The notes beneath the pieces were generated by a model, which was not told where the DNA came from, did no database searches, and worked only from the letters and a program-made list of their open reading frames with translations. A DNA stretch of 64,000 nt from Rhizobium sp. FY34 (GTDB lineage Bacteria; Pseudomonadota; Alphaproteobacteria; Rhizobiales; Rhizobiaceae): contig NZ_STFZ01000006.1 of assembly GCF_005222845.1 (NCBI RefSeq), positions 124,001 through 188,000 of the forward strand, in the 5' to 3' direction. The position numbers and the translations under genes are program-made. Below are positions 55,521 through 64,000 of the stretch, in pieces. Position 1 is the first letter of the stretch; each line of letters opens with the position of its first letter.

Positions 55521-56120
55521 TTACACCTGCGGCTTGCCAGAGGCTTTCTCGATGGCCGGAAGCAGGTCCTGCATCACGCTGCGCTCGTCGAAAGGGCCGA
55601 CCTTCTTGTAGAGGATCGTACCGTCTGGACCGACGAGATAGCTTTCGGGAATGCCGTAGACGCCCCAGTCGATCGCCGCCTTGCCATTCGGATCCACGCC
55701 GATCGCGTCATAGGGATTGCCGAGTTCGCCAAGAAACCGCAGGGCGTTGTCATTGCGGTCCTTGTAGTTGATGCCGACAATCGTCAGGCGCTGATCTTTC
55801 GCCAGTTCCTTCAGAAACGGATGCTCCTGCCGGCAGGGCACGCACCAGGAAGCAAACACGTTGACGAGGGTCAGTTTGCCCTGAATGGCACCGGCGGTCA
55901 GTGCTGGCCTATTCGATCCTTCGAGCGCTGGAAGCGTGAGGCTCGGAGCCTGCTTGCCGATCAGCGCAGAGGGAATGGCCGAGACATCAAGACCGTTGAC
56001 ATCCTGATCATAGAGCATCTTGCCGGCGATAGCGGCAAAGCCCACGAAGACGGCAAGCGGAATGGCTGCCAGCGCATAGCGCATGATCCCGCGGCGCGGG
56101 CTTTCAATTTCTTCACTCAT
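55521..56120 (-). CDS. ccmG: Cytochrome c maturation thioredoxin CcmG/CycY
   Basis: The 199-residue membrane-anchored periplasmic protein keeps apocytochrome c haem-binding cysteines reduced. A single membrane anchor (residues about 14-36) is followed by a thioredoxin-fold domain with active site WCVPC in [13 protein letters not shown] and the family [12 protein letters not shown] cis-Pro segment. It overlaps ccmD by four bases and is the last gene of ccmABCDG. Confidence 0.93.
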   Translation of the reverse strand: MSEEIESPRRGIMRYALAAIPLAVFVGFAAIAGKMLYDQDVNGLDVSAIPSALIGKQAPSLTLPALEGSNRPALTAGAIQGKLTLVNVFASWCVPCRQEHPFLKELAKDQRLTIVGINYKDRNDNALRFLGELGNPYDAIGVDPNGKAAIDWGVYGIPESYLVGPDGTILYKKVGPFDERSVMQDLLPAIEKASGKPQV

Positions 56121-56293
56121 GCCTTGCGCGTCTCCTGCCCGGTGCTCGCCGAGCGGCGGCGAATGCCGGAGGCTTCCAGTTCGGCCAGTTCGCGGCGGCG
56201 GCTGCGTCCGTCGAGAAACACCCAGGCAATCAGCATGAGACAGACAAGCGCCGTCACGCCATAGGAGGTGAAAATGTAAAAGGCATGGCTCAT
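56117..56293 (-). CDS. ccmD: Heme exporter protein CcmD
   Basis: The 58-residue protein has one membrane helix (about residues 7-28, [20 protein letters not shown]) that is part of the CcmABCD complex releasing holo-CcmE. The start at 56293 lies four bases after ccmC, and the stop overlaps the ccmG start (ATGA). The frame upstream continues through ccmC and is not part of the gene. Confidence 0.88.
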   Translation of the reverse strand: MSHAFYIFTSYGVTALVCLMLIAWVFLDGRSRRRELAELEASGIRRRSASTGQETRKA

Positions 56294-56297
56294 CGTG

Positions 56298-57056
56298 TCA
56301 GTCTCCACGTCCGGCAAGGCGTGCGGCCATGCGGCGCTGCGTGGCAATGCGTCTGCGCCAGATTTCGTTGCGGATCGCGGCAATATGCAGCGTGAAGAAC
56401 AGCATGGTGAAGGCAAGCGCCATCACCAGCAGCGGGCGCAGGAACTCGCCGTCAATGGTCGGGCCATCCATGCGCATCACGCTTGCCGGCTGGTGCAGCG
56501 TATTCCACCAGTCGACGGAAAACTTGATGATCGGAATATTGACGAAGCCGACAAGGATGAGAACTGCGCTGACGCGCGCCGCGCGCGAGGGATCATCCAT
56601 GGCGCGGTTGAGCGCAATCAGCCCGAGATACATCAGAAACAGGATGAAAACGGAGGTGAGTCGCGCATCCCAGACCCACCATGTGCCCCACATGGGCTTG
56701 CCCCACAGCGAGCCTGTCACCAGCGCCACCAGCGTGAAGGCGGCGCCCAGCGGGGCTGCTGCCTTGTGGCTGACATCGGCCAGCGGATGGCGCCAGACCA
56801 ATGTGCCGATCGCCGACAGGGCCATGACCGAATAACACATCATCGACAACCAGGCGGCGGGCACATGAATATACATGATGCGCACCGTATCGCCCTGCTG
56901 GTAATCACCCTCGGTGGTGAAGGACATGGTGAGACCGATGGCAAACAGCAGGGCTGTCACGCCGGCCATATAGGGCAGTATACGCTGCGCCAGCGCCAGG
57001 AACCGAGTCGGGTTGGCAAGATCGCTGAACTTGGTGATGGCAAGGCTTTCGGTCAT
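56298..57056 (-). CDS. ccmC: Heme ABC transporter permease CcmC
   Basis: The 252-residue inner-membrane protein has six helices and the tryptophan-rich signature [18 protein letters not shown] that presents haem to CcmE. It belongs to the ccm operon between ccmB and ccmD and is needed for all c-type cytochromes. Confidence 0.96.
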   Translation of the reverse strand: MTESLAITKFSDLANPTRFLALAQRILPYMAGVTALLFAIGLTMSFTTEGDYQQGDTVRIMYIHVPAAWLSMMCYSVMALSAIGTLVWRHPLADVSHKAAAPLGAAFTLVALVTGSLWGKPMWGTWWVWDARLTSVFILFLMYLGLIALNRAMDDPSRAARVSAVLILVGFVNIPIIKFSVDWWNTLHQPASVMRMDGPTIDGEFLRPLLVMALAFTMLFFTLHIAAIRNEIWRRRIATQRRMAARLAGRGD

Positions 57057-57100
57057 GGCGTCCTTCTAAAGCAGAGCCGGCGGCCCGAACTTGATTCTAG

Positions 57101-57760
57101 TCAATCCCCTGCATTGCGCAACGCCAAGGCTGCACCCACTGGCCCCAGCACGGCAAAAAACATCGTGATGGCGGCAAGGATCAGAAATGGCGGCAGGAAG
57201 GGTGCTGGATCTTCCACGGCTGCGTAACTTGCGCTGACGCCGAAGATCAACACGGGAATGCAGAGCGGCAGAACGAGGATCGACACCAGCAGGCCGCCGC
57301 GCGGCAATGTCACGGCAACGGCTGCCCCGACCGAACCGATCAGTGTCAGTGCCGGCGAGCCTACCAGCAGCGTCAGCATGACAGCGCCGATGGCCACTTC
57401 GCTCATGTTCATGAAGAGACCGAGCAGCGGCGAGGCAATCACCAGCGGCAGAACATTGGCCAGCCAGTGGGCGATGCATTTGACCAGCACCGTCACGACC
57501 AGCGGATGTTCCTGCATGAGCAGAAGATCAAGCGAGCCGTCCTCACGTTCTGTCTGGAACATCCGGTCGAGGCCAAGCAGCGCAGACAAAAGTGCCCCGA
57601 TCCAGACGATGGCAGGTCCGATGCGGGCCAGAAGATTGAGGTCCGGGCCAACGCCGAAGGGCATGACGGCCACCACCGTCATGAAGAACAGCACGCCGAT
57701 CAGCGCGCCACCGCCAGCACGCACGGAGAGTTTCAGGTCGCGCAGCAAAAGGGCGGTCAT
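57101..57760 (-). CDS. ccmB: Heme exporter membrane protein CcmB
   Basis: The 219-residue protein has six membrane helices and the family pattern EREDGSLDLLLMQEHPLVV after the second helix. It is the permease partner of CcmA. It lies 44 bases upstream of ccmC; the gap to ccmA holds palindromic repeat copy 3. Confidence 0.93.
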   Translation of the reverse strand: MTALLLRDLKLSVRAGGGALIGVLFFMTVVAVMPFGVGPDLNLLARIGPAIVWIGALLSALLGLDRMFQTEREDGSLDLLLMQEHPLVVTVLVKCIAHWLANVLPLVIASPLLGLFMNMSEVAIGAVMLTLLVGSPALTLIGSVGAAVAVTLPRGGLLVSILVLPLCIPVLIFGVSASYAAVEDPAPFLPPFLILAAITMFFAVLGPVGAALALRNAGD

Positions 57761-57783
57761 ATGGGCATGCCTTTGTTGGACTG

Positions 57784-57988
57784 ACCCCCCTCTGGTCTGC
57801 CGACCATCTCCCCCTCAAGGGGGGAGATCACGGAAGTTGGCGCCTTGCTCAGAGACTGGTCTGCGCCAAAGGCTGGTTGGTACACACTGATTCTTGTTGT
57901 CGCGATGGGCTGAAGTGCCAGGCGGCTCCGGTTCTCCAGCCCATCTCCCCCCTTGAGGGGGAGATGCCCGGCAGGGCAGAGGGGGGTG
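57784..57988. repeat. Palindromic repeat element, copy 3, between ccmA and ccmB
   Basis: The left arm (57784-57828, ACCCCCCTCTGG...) and right arm (57943-57988, ending CAGAGGGGGGTG) are imperfect inverted repeats with a fully conserved ATCTCCCCC-CTCAAGG core. The centre is about 114 bases. Its complement carries the same GAGCAA-GCGCCAACT-CCG motif as the centre of the ftsY copy, so the copies are related and oppositely oriented. Confidence 0.92.
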
Positions 57989-58007
57989 GACATCGTCAGA
58001 ACCATCG

Positions 58008-58655
58008 TCATATCCCGACCCCCATATCCCTATAGTCAAAACCCGTCATCTCCAGGCGATACGTGGCGTCGAAATCCAGCGGCTGATGCGTGGCGGCCAG
58101 AACGATGCCGCCATTGGCCATATGATTTCGGATGAGACGGGCAAACAGCGCTTCGGCAGAGGTGTCGAGCGCGGCCGTCGGTTCGTCGAGGATCCAGACC
58201 GGGCGATGCGCCACGAGAAGCTTGGCAAAGGCCATGCGCCGCTGCTGGCCGGCAGACAGATAGCCGAAGGGCAGGTGGAGGATGGAGCCAAGCTCGACGG
58301 CCTCTGCCGCTTCCTCAATCGGTGCGCCGGTGCCGCCGGACATGTCTCCCAGAAAATCGCGCCAGAAGCCAAGATTTTCCGCAACCGTGAGTTCCGGCTT
58401 CATTGCATTGCGATGTCCGAGGTAATGGCAAACTTCGGCTGCCCGAACAGCTGTTTCGGCCTCGCTGCCGACCCATTCCACGCGGCCTCCGGCTGGGCGG
58501 ATAAGGCCCGCCACCACCCGCAAAAGCGTGGATTTTCCAGATCCGTTGCGACCGGTCAGCAGCAAAGCCTCGCTTTTCCTTAAGTTGAAGGAAATATTCG
58601 AGAAAATGAGGTCCTCGCCGCGATGCGCCGAGAGCGTGTCGGCAATCAGCCGCAT
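58008..58655 (-). CDS. ccmA: Heme exporter ATP-binding protein CcmA
   Basis: The 215-residue ABC ATPase powers release of haem-loaded CcmE. Walker A is GRNGSGKST at about 36-44, the signature is LSAGQQRR (the CcmA-type LSAGQ) and Walker B is VWILDEPTAALD. It is the first gene of the ccm operon, divergent from acnA. The palindromic repeat separates it from ccmB by 247 bases, which could affect cotranscription. Confidence 0.95.
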   Translation of the reverse strand: MRLIADTLSAHRGEDLIFSNISFNLRKSEALLLTGRNGSGKSTLLRVVAGLIRPAGGRVEWVGSEAETAVRAAEVCHYLGHRNAMKPELTVAENLGFWRDFLGDMSGGTGAPIEEAAEAVELGSILHLPFGYLSAGQQRRMAFAKLLVAHRPVWILDEPTAALDTSAEALFARLIRNHMANGGIVLAATHQPLDFDATYRLEMTGFDYRDMGVGI

Positions 58656-58898
58656 GAGGTTTGCCTTCGTTTCCGGTTTGGTGACGGCGTTGAAAAAAAT
58701 CTGGTCATCGGGCCTCTCACCGTCTGGAACACTTCTTAGAAATTATCTATAAGCTTCGCAACCACGCCAGCGGCCGGCGTGATTTTCACTTTGCGCCGGA
58801 CCTGAGGATTTCATCTTCTCGTGCGGACAGCGGAAATGGTCGTACCCGCATCCTGATGTGCATGAAGTGCATAGGCGTCCGCACGCGCGTGTTGGCTC

Positions 58899-58904
58899 TA
58901 TAAT
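58899..58904 (+). promoter_or_regulatory. Possible -10 element of acnA
   Basis: A perfect TATAAT lies 16 bases upstream of the acnA start codon. No convincing -35 box is at the expected distance, so this is a weak call. The rest of the 265-base gap to ccmA shows no other named feature. Confidence 0.3.
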
Positions 58905-58920
58905 CAGCGGGGTTTTTTCC

Positions 58921-61614
58921 GTGACCAAATCTCTCGACAGCTTTAACTGCCGATCGGTGCTTACCGTCGATGGCAAGGACTATGTCTATTTCAGCCTGCC
59001 GAAGGCAGAAGCCAATGGCTTGGCCGGCGTGTCGAACCTTCCGTTCTCGATGAAGGTTCTTCTGGAAAACCTGCTGCGCTTCGAAGATGGCCAGTCGGTC
59101 ACCAAGGAGCACATCCTGGCGGTTGCCGAATGGCTGAGCAACAAGGGCAAGGTCGAAAACGAAATCGCCTATCGCCCGGCCCGCGTTCTGATGCAGGACT
59201 TCACCGGCGTTCCGGCCGTCGTCGATCTGGCCGCCATGCGCGATGCCATGGTGGCGCTCGGTGGTGATCCGGAAAAGATCAACCCGCTCGTTCCTGTCGA
59301 TCTCGTCATCGACCACTCGGTCATCGTTGACGAATTCGGCACGCCGACAGCGTTTGCCAAGAATGTCGAGCTGGAATATCAGCGCAATGGCGAGCGTTAC
59401 CGCTTCCTGAAATGGGGCCAGCAGGCCTTCAAGAACTTCCGCGTCGTGCCGCCCGGCACTGGCATCTGTCACCAGGTCAATCTGGAATATCTCGGCCAGA
59501 CGGTCTGGACCAAGGAAGAAGACGGGGAAACCATCGCTTATCCGGATACTTGCGTCGGCACCGACAGCCACACGACCATGATCAATGGTCTGGGCGTTCT
59601 GGGCTGGGGCGTGGGCGGCATCGAAGCTGAAGCTGCCATGCTCGGCCAGCCGGTTTCCATGCTCCTGCCGGAAGTCATCGGCTTCAAGCTGACAGGCAAG
59701 GTGAAGGAAGGCGTTACCGCGACCGACCTCGTGCTCACCGTCGTGCAGATGCTGCGCAAGAAGGGCGTCGTGTCCAAGTTCGTCGAATTCTTCGGCCCCG
59801 GCCTGGATTCGATGTCGCTTGCCGACCGCGCCACCATCGGCAATATGGGCCCGGAATACGGCGCCACCTGCGGCTTCTTCCCCGTTGATGGCGAAACCAT
59901 CAACTACCTCACCATGTCGGGCCGCACTACGGACCGGATTGCACTGGTCGAAGCCTATTCCAAGGCGCAGGGCATGTGGCGTGATGGCGATGGCGCAAAC
60001 CTCGTCTTCACCGATACGCTGGAACTCGATCTCGGCGACGTCGTGCCGTCGATGGCCGGCCCCAAGCGTCCGGAAGGCCGCCTGGCGCTCGAAACCATTG
60101 CCCCGAACTTCGCAACGGCTCTGGAAAACGACTACAAGAAGCCGGGCCAGCTGGCCAATCGCTATGCGGTTGACGGCACGGACTACGATCTTGGCCATGG
60201 CGATGTGGCGATTGCCGCCATCACGTCTTGCACCAACACGTCGAACCCCAGCGTTCTGATTGCCGCTGGCCTTCTGGCCCGCAACGCCGTTGCCAAGGGC
60301 CTGAAGTCGGCTCCCTGGGTCAAGACCTCGCTTGCACCGGGATCGCAGGTGGTTGGCGAATATCTGGAAAAGTCCGGCCTGCAGACCTCGCTGGATGCGC
60401 TCGGCTTCAACCTCGTCGGTTTTGGCTGCACCACCTGCATCGGCAATTCCGGCCCGCTGCCGGCGCCGATTTCCAAGACCATCAATGACAAGGGCCTGAT
60501 CACGGCTGGTGTCCTGTCCGGCAACCGCAACTTCGAAGGCCGTATCTCGCCGGACGTTCAGGCGAACTATCTTGCTTCCCCGCCGCTCGTCGTTGCTTAC
60601 GCGCTGGCCGGCACGGTGCAGAAAGACCTGACGACCGAGCCGCTCGGCGAAGACCAAGATGGCAATCCGGTATTCCTCAAGGATATCTGGCCGACCTCGC
60701 ACGAGATCCAGGAATTCATCCTGAAATACGTCACGCGCGAACTCTACGAAAGCAAGTATGCCGACGTGTTCAAGGGCGACGTCAACTGGCAGGCCGTGCA
60801 GGTGCCGGATGGCCAGACCTATGCCTGGGACGACAAGTCGACCTATGTGCAGAACCCGCCTTACTTTGTCGGCATGGGCAAGACCGGTTCGGGCATCTCC
60901 AATATCGAAGGTGCGCGCGTTCTCGGCCTGTTCGGCGACAAGATCACCACCGACCACATCTCTCCGGCCGGCTCCATCAAGGCAGCATCGCCTGCTGGCG
61001 CCTACCTGATGGAAAACGGCGTGGGTGTTGCTGACTTCAACCAGTACGGCACGCGCCGCGGCAACCATGAAGTGATGATGCGCGGCACGTTTGCCAATAT
61101 CCGCATCCGCAACTTCATGCTCGGCGCCAATGGCAAGGAGGGCGGCTACACGGTCCACTATCCGTCCAAGGAAGAAATGTCGATCTACGATGCTGCCATG
61201 AAGTACAAGGCCGAAGGCACGCCGCTGGTCATCTTCGCCGGCGTCGAATACGGCAACGGTTCCTCGCGTGACTGGGCTGCAAAGGGCACGAATCTCTTGG
61301 GTGTGCGCGCCGTCATCGCCCAGTCGTTCGAGCGTATCCACCGCTCCAACCTTGTCGGCATGGGTATCGTTCCCTTCGTCTTCGAGGAAGGCATGAACTG
61401 GCAGAGCCTCGACTTGAAGGGTGATGAAACCGTTACGATCGAAGGTCTCGACGGTGAGATCAAGCCGCGCGAGTGGAAGATCGCCAAGATCACCTATGCC
61501 GATGGTACGGTGAAGGACGTGAAGATCCTCTGCCGCATCGATACGCTCGATGAGGTGATCTACATGAACAATGGCGGTATCCTGCAGACGGTTCTGCGCG
61601 ATCTGGCAGCCTGA
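58921..61614 (+). CDS. acnA: Aconitate hydratase A
   Basis: The 897-residue TCA-cycle enzyme converts citrate to isocitrate. The [4Fe-4S] ligands are in TSCTNTSNP and [11 protein letters not shown], and the ACN-type blocks [15 protein letters not shown] and NYLTMSGRT are present; the C-terminal swivel domain includes [12 protein letters not shown] chose the GTG at 58921 ([11 protein letters not shown]), which gives the usual length. An ATG at 58858 would add 21 residues. A strong terminator follows. Confidence 0.97.
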   Translation: MTKSLDSFNCRSVLTVDGKDYVYFSLPKAEANGLAGVSNLPFSMKVLLENLLRFEDGQSVTKEHILAVAEWLSNKGKVENEIAYRPARVLMQDFTGVPAVVDLAAMRDAMVALGGDPEKINPLVPVDLVIDHSVIVDEFGTPTAFAKNVELEYQRNGERYRFLKWGQQAFKNFRVVPPGTGICHQVNLEYLGQTVWTKEEDGETIAYPDTCVGTDSHTTMINGLGVLGWGVGGIEAEAAMLGQPVSMLLPEVIGFKLTGKVKEGVTATDLVLTVVQMLRKKGVVSKFVEFFGPGLDSMSLADRATIGNMGPEYGATCGFFPVDGETINYLTMSGRTTDRIALVEAYSKAQGMWRDGDGANLVFTDTLELDLGDVVPSMAGPKRPEGRLALETIAPNFATALENDYKKPGQLANRYAVDGTDYDLGHGDVAIAAITSCTNTSNPSVLIAAGLLARNAVAKGLKSAPWVKTSLAPGSQVVGEYLEKSGLQTSLDALGFNLVGFGCTTCIGNSGPLPAPISKTINDKGLITAGVLSGNRNFEGRISPDVQANYLASPPLVVAYALAGTVQKDLTTEPLGEDQDGNPVFLKDIWPTSHEIQEFILKYVTRELYESKYADVFKGDVNWQAVQVPDGQTYAWDDKSTYVQNPPYFVGMGKTGSGISNIEGARVLGLFGDKITTDHISPAGSIKAASPAGAYLMENGVGVADFNQYGTRRGNHEVMMRGTFANIRIRNFMLGANGKEGGYTVHYPSKEEMSIYDAAMKYKAEGTPLVIFAGVEYGNGSSRDWAAKGTNLLGVRAVIAQSFERIHRSNLVGMGIVPFVFEEGMNWQSLDLKGDETVTIEGLDGEIKPREWKIAKITYADGTVKDVKILCRIDTLDEVIYMNNGGILQTVLRDLAA

Positions 61615-61631
61615 TCTTTAGCAATTGTCAA

Positions 61632-61666
61632 AAAATGCCGCCGGACATCTTGTCCGGCGGCATTTT
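61632..61666 (+). terminator. Intrinsic terminator of acnA
   Basis: A 16-base perfect stem, from AAAATGCCGCCGG to CCGGCGGCATTTT, with a three-base loop lies 17 bases after the acnA stop codon and ends in TTTT. The symmetric A/T ends make it potentially bidirectional. Confidence 0.93.
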
Positions 61667-61783
61667 CATGAGCAAGATTCGCACTTCTCCCTGTCTCACC
61701 CCCTTGTGACTTCCGATTGATGGAGGTCGCGGGTTAGGTTTGCCAAAATGCTGATCCATGCCACTGTGCAACGAAGACACGCG

Positions 61784-62563
61784 ATGACCTTCAACACCCC
61801 AATGCCAATGCTGCCGCTCGCAAAACGGGTTGGTATTCTGCTTGCCGGATTGCTCACCTGCGGTACGGCCCTTGCCGGCGATGTGCTGGCGCCGAAGGGC
61901 GTCGTCGAACTGTTTACTTCGCAGGGTTGCGCATCCTGTCCGCCGGCGGATGCGGCCCTGAAGAAGCTTGTGATGCAGGGCGATGTCGTGGCGCTGTCCT
62001 ATCACGTGGATTATTGGAACTATCTCGGCTGGGCCGATACGCTGAGTTCCAAGGAAAACACCGAGCGCCAGTATGGCTATGCCCATTCGCTGGGTCGCAG
62101 CGGCGTCTATACACCCCAGGCCATCATCAATGGTCGCGAGCATGTGAAGGGTGCAGATCTTGCCGCCATCAATGGACGCATGGACCAGTTGAAGACCGGC
62201 GGTATGGGTCTTTCCGTACCGATCGCGGCTGAAGTCAAGGGCGACGAAATGGAGATTTCCCTGCCTCCCGGCCAGGGACAGGCCGATATTGTCGTTGCCT
62301 ACTTCACCAAGAGGGAAATGGTGGATGTAGTGCGCGGTGAAAATAGCGGCCGCCAGATGGAATACTGGCACAGCGTCTATGATGTGCAGACAGTTGGAAT
62401 GTGGGATGGCAAGGCGCTGAAGATCACGCTGCCGGTGCGCACAATGGGGCAATCCAAGAAGGATGGGTGCGCCATCCTGTTGCAGACATCCCGCCCCGGC
62501 GGTGCGCCATCGGCTATTATCGGAGCGGCCATTGTCATGGCAGGGCCGAAACGTGAACCGTAA
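61784..62563 (+). CDS. DUF1223 family exported protein
   Basis: The 259-residue protein has a signal peptide (LAKRVGILLAGLLTCGTALA) and a thioredoxin-like domain beginning VVELFTSQGCASCPPADAAL, where CASC may be a redox or metal pair. Later blocks LSYHVDYWNYLGWADTLSS and RSGVYTPQAIINGR are typical of DUF1223. Function is unknown. ATGs at 61748 and 61808 are alternatives to 61784. Confidence 0.85.
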   Translation: MTFNTPMPMLPLAKRVGILLAGLLTCGTALAGDVLAPKGVVELFTSQGCASCPPADAALKKLVMQGDVVALSYHVDYWNYLGWADTLSSKENTERQYGYAHSLGRSGVYTPQAIINGREHVKGADLAAINGRMDQLKTGGMGLSVPIAAEVKGDEMEISLPPGQGQADIVVAYFTKREMVDVVRGENSGRQMEYWHSVYDVQTVGMWDGKALKITLPVRTMGQSKKDGCAILLQTSRPGGAPSAIIGAAIVMAGPKREP

Positions 62564-62835
62564 TATCCTGACATTCTTCTGGAATTACTGAGATACAGGC
62601 CCGGCCTCTGGCGCTGAGGGGCTTGGGGGTAAGGTCAGCACCGGAGACCGGGACCCGGTTTGGCGCAGGGCGCCAACGGGAAGGCTGCAATGTGACTGCC
62701 GAATCCGGCACTCTTTTGGCCAAAATCGGGCGGAAAGTGGTTTCTGTGAGCCTGTCTTGGTTTTGTGGCATGGCTTGCAATTTGCCCCCGCTGAGGCACA
62801 CTGTCATGGATGTGTTGCATTGCCTTGGAGCATTG

Positions 62836-63222
62836 ATGACCGATCAGCCGGATATATCGGGACGCGACCGTTCAGACGGTGCTGTCGTGGTCGAACTCAA
62901 CCAGTACCGTCAGGATCGGGACCCGGTGCCCGTGACCTTTCACAGGCGCGAACTCGATGCCATTCTGCGCATCTATGGGCGCATGGTGGGCGAGGGGGAG
63001 TGGAAGGACTATGCCATCGACCATTTGCGGGAGAAGGCAGTGTTTTCCATCTTCAAGCGTTCGGGTGAAATGCCGCTGTTTCGTATCGAGAAAAACCCGA
63101 AACTTGCCGGCAAACAGGGCGCCTATAGCGTCGTCAACACCCATGGCATGATCCTCAAGCGGGGCCAGGAATTGCCGCAGGTGCTGAAGGTCTTCGACAA
63201 GGTTCTGAAGCTGATCGAATAG
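62836..63222 (+). CDS. DUF2794 family protein
   Basis: The 128-residue cytoplasmic protein has the DUF2794 pattern: TFHRRELDAILRIYGRMV, then WKDYAIDHLREKAVFSIFKR and NPKLAGKQGAYSVVN. It is a small soluble alpha/beta protein typical of alphaproteobacteria, without known role. TTGGAG precedes the ATG at 62836. The 270-base gap upstream holds nothing I can identify. Confidence 0.87.
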   Translation: MTDQPDISGRDRSDGAVVVELNQYRQDRDPVPVTFHRRELDAILRIYGRMVGEGEWKDYAIDHLREKAVFSIFKRSGEMPLFRIEKNPKLAGKQGAYSVVNTHGMILKRGQELPQVLKVFDKVLKLIE

Positions 63223-63233
63223 GCGTCCCGCAA

Positions 63234-63788
63234 TTACGGACCCAGCGTGCCGGGATATTGCGCTTCATCGGGAAATGTCGTCGTGCCGTCGCCCAGGCTT
63301 TTCTGCATGAAGATCGTATCCAGCCACTGGCCGTGCTTGAAGCCGGTGCCCTTCATCCTTCCCACCACTTCGAAGCCAAGCGCAGCATGCACCTTGACGG
63401 ATGCCGGGCTTGCTCCGCCGACAACGGCTGCCATCTGCCTGAAGCCAAGCGCCGTGCAGCGGGAAATCAGGTCGCCCAGCAAAGCCTTGCCAATGCCGCG
63501 TCCCTGCGCCTGCGGTGCCAGATAGATGGAATCCTCCACCAGCCAGCGATAGGCCGGCCGCGTGCGGAAGGCGGATGCATAGGCATAGCCGAGCACGGCG
63601 CCATCGGCATCTTCCGCCAGGATATAGGGATAGTTCTTGGTGCGAATGGCATTGAAGCGCGCCAGCATCTCCTGCGCATCAGGCGGCGTCAGTTCATAGC
63701 TTGCCGTGCCGTGCAGCACGCTCTGTGCATAAATGTCGGTAATGGCGGGAATGTCGGAGGCTGAAGCGTCGCGCAGGCGAAAAGTCAT
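63234..63788 (-). CDS. GNAT-family N-acetyltransferase (phosphinothricin acetyltransferase-like)
   Basis: The 184-residue protein is a GNAT acetyltransferase. The acetyl-CoA loop Q-x-x-G-x-G/A is QAQGRGIGKALLGDLI, preceded by the EDSIYLAP strand, and the N-terminal GTASYELTPP block is as in PAT-type enzymes acting on methionine-sulfone-like or amino-acid-related substrates. The true substrate is unknown. It converges with DUF2794. Confidence 0.88.
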   Translation of the reverse strand: MTFRLRDASASDIPAITDIYAQSVLHGTASYELTPPDAQEMLARFNAIRTKNYPYILAEDADGAVLGYAYASAFRTRPAYRWLVEDSIYLAPQAQGRGIGKALLGDLISRCTALGFRQMAAVVGGASPASVKVHAALGFEVVGRMKGTGFKHGQWLDTIFMQKSLGDGTTTFPDEAQYPGTLGP

Positions 63789-63863
63789 GGGAGTGCGAAA
63801 ATTCCATTCGATGATGACACGACATTAAAAGTGCCTCGCGTGTCGCGCAAGCAGAGCCCATAG

Positions 63864-63894
63864 AAAAAGGGCGACCCACCTGGAGCCGCCCTTT
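63864..63894 (-). terminator. Intrinsic terminator of the right-edge Bax-inhibitor-1 gene
   Basis: On the minus strand AAAGGGCG and CGCCCTTT form an eight-base stem around a 13-base loop, followed by TTTTTC. It lies 23 bases after the stop codon of the partial gene. Confidence 0.8.
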
Positions 63895-63916
63895 GAAGAT
63901 CCGTCATGCCGATGGA

Positions 63917-64000
63917 TTAGTTGTTCCGGTTGCCCAGGAACTGCAGCATGAACATGAACAGGTTGATGAAGTCGAGATAGAGCGTCAGTGCGCCCATGAT
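63917..64000 (-). CDS. Bax inhibitor-1/YccA family protein, C-terminal end only
   Basis: The minus strand reads through the window edge into the last 27 codons of a Bax-inhibitor-1 protein (MGALTLYLDFINLFMFML, then QFLGNRNN and stop). It closely parallels the C-terminus of the complete family member at 16372-17082. The 5' part lies outside the window. A terminator follows. Confidence 0.88.
   Translation of the reverse strand: MMGALTLYLDFINLFMFMLQFLGNRNN

Noticed and set aside
58786..61341. Very long open frame (851 codons) antisense to acnA
   Set aside because: It mirrors the acnA codon structure, shows no recognisable domain and no ribosome-binding site, while acnA is a clear full-length gene with catalytic motifs.

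Overview
The window looks like chromosomal DNA of an alphaproteobacterium of the Rhizobiaceae (Rhizobium/Agrobacterium/Ensifer type). This is inferred from gene content, not from a database search: an RpoH2-type sigma factor, a SAM-II riboswitch in front of metA, ExoD, a HigBA-interrupted acnA-ccm-ftsY-dapF-ffh block, DUF2585/DUF2794/DUF1223/DUF2076 proteins and a helix-turn-helix/citrate-synthase fusion. Coding density is high, base composition is GC-rich and even, and I see no prophage, large integrated element, rRNA operon or CRISPR array.

Region 1 (1-11000): rpoH2; an M48 lipoprotein protease; the thiamine uptake operon thiB-thiP-thiQ (minus strand) behind a TPP riboswitch; a stand-alone receiver protein; thiN (thiamine pyrophosphokinase) with a Uup-type ABC-F gene; and metA behind a SAM-II riboswitch and terminator. 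Thiamine uptake and TPP synthesis therefore sit close together. Region 2 (11000-23100): a small AT-rich orphan ORF, galM, an agmatinase-like ureohydrolase, an aminotransferase, exoD, DUF2076, a Bax-inhibitor-1 membrane protein, an ECF sigma/anti-sigma pair, a divergent pair of citrate-synthase-like genes, tRNA-Gly(GCC), a prolyl-tRNA editing protein and a CnoX-like thioredoxin.

Region 3 (23100-41100): LON-domain protein, Trm112-like protein, a UbiH-family hydroxylase, tesB, the sigma-54-type glnK-amtB operon, ftsK, a LolA-like protein, exonuclease III, a CenR/OtpR-type response regulator with a cyclic-nucleotide-binding protein, an L,D-transpeptidase, an EamA transporter, leuC, an amino-acid ABC transporter pair and ppk2. 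Region 4 (41100-64000): a class D beta-lactamase gene; rplS, trmD, rimM, rpsP, chorismate mutase and ffh on the minus strand, with a TauE/SafE gene inserted between rplS and trmD on the opposite strand; a metallo-beta-lactamase-fold hydrolase, a second ureohydrolase, dapF-mtaB-ftsY-yciB-DUF2585; a higBA toxin-antitoxin pair; the cytochrome c maturation operon ccmABCDG; acnA; DUF1223, DUF2794 and GNAT genes; and the C-terminal end of a second Bax-inhibitor-1 gene at the window edge.

The most unusual structure is a family of three palindromic elements of about 170-205 bp (31902-32074, 52307-52510, 57784-57988) with long inverted arms. Two are intergenic. The third lies in frame inside ftsY, is exactly 68 codons long, has perfect 50-bp inverted arms and is translated as an insert in the acidic N-terminal region of the SRP receptor. 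Other points of interest are the acetyl-CoA-type Glu111 in MetA, a palindrome in the control region of the divergent citrate-synthase-like pair, a possibly leaderless ECF sigma gene heading an envelope-stress-like cluster, and tandem operators in front of higBA.
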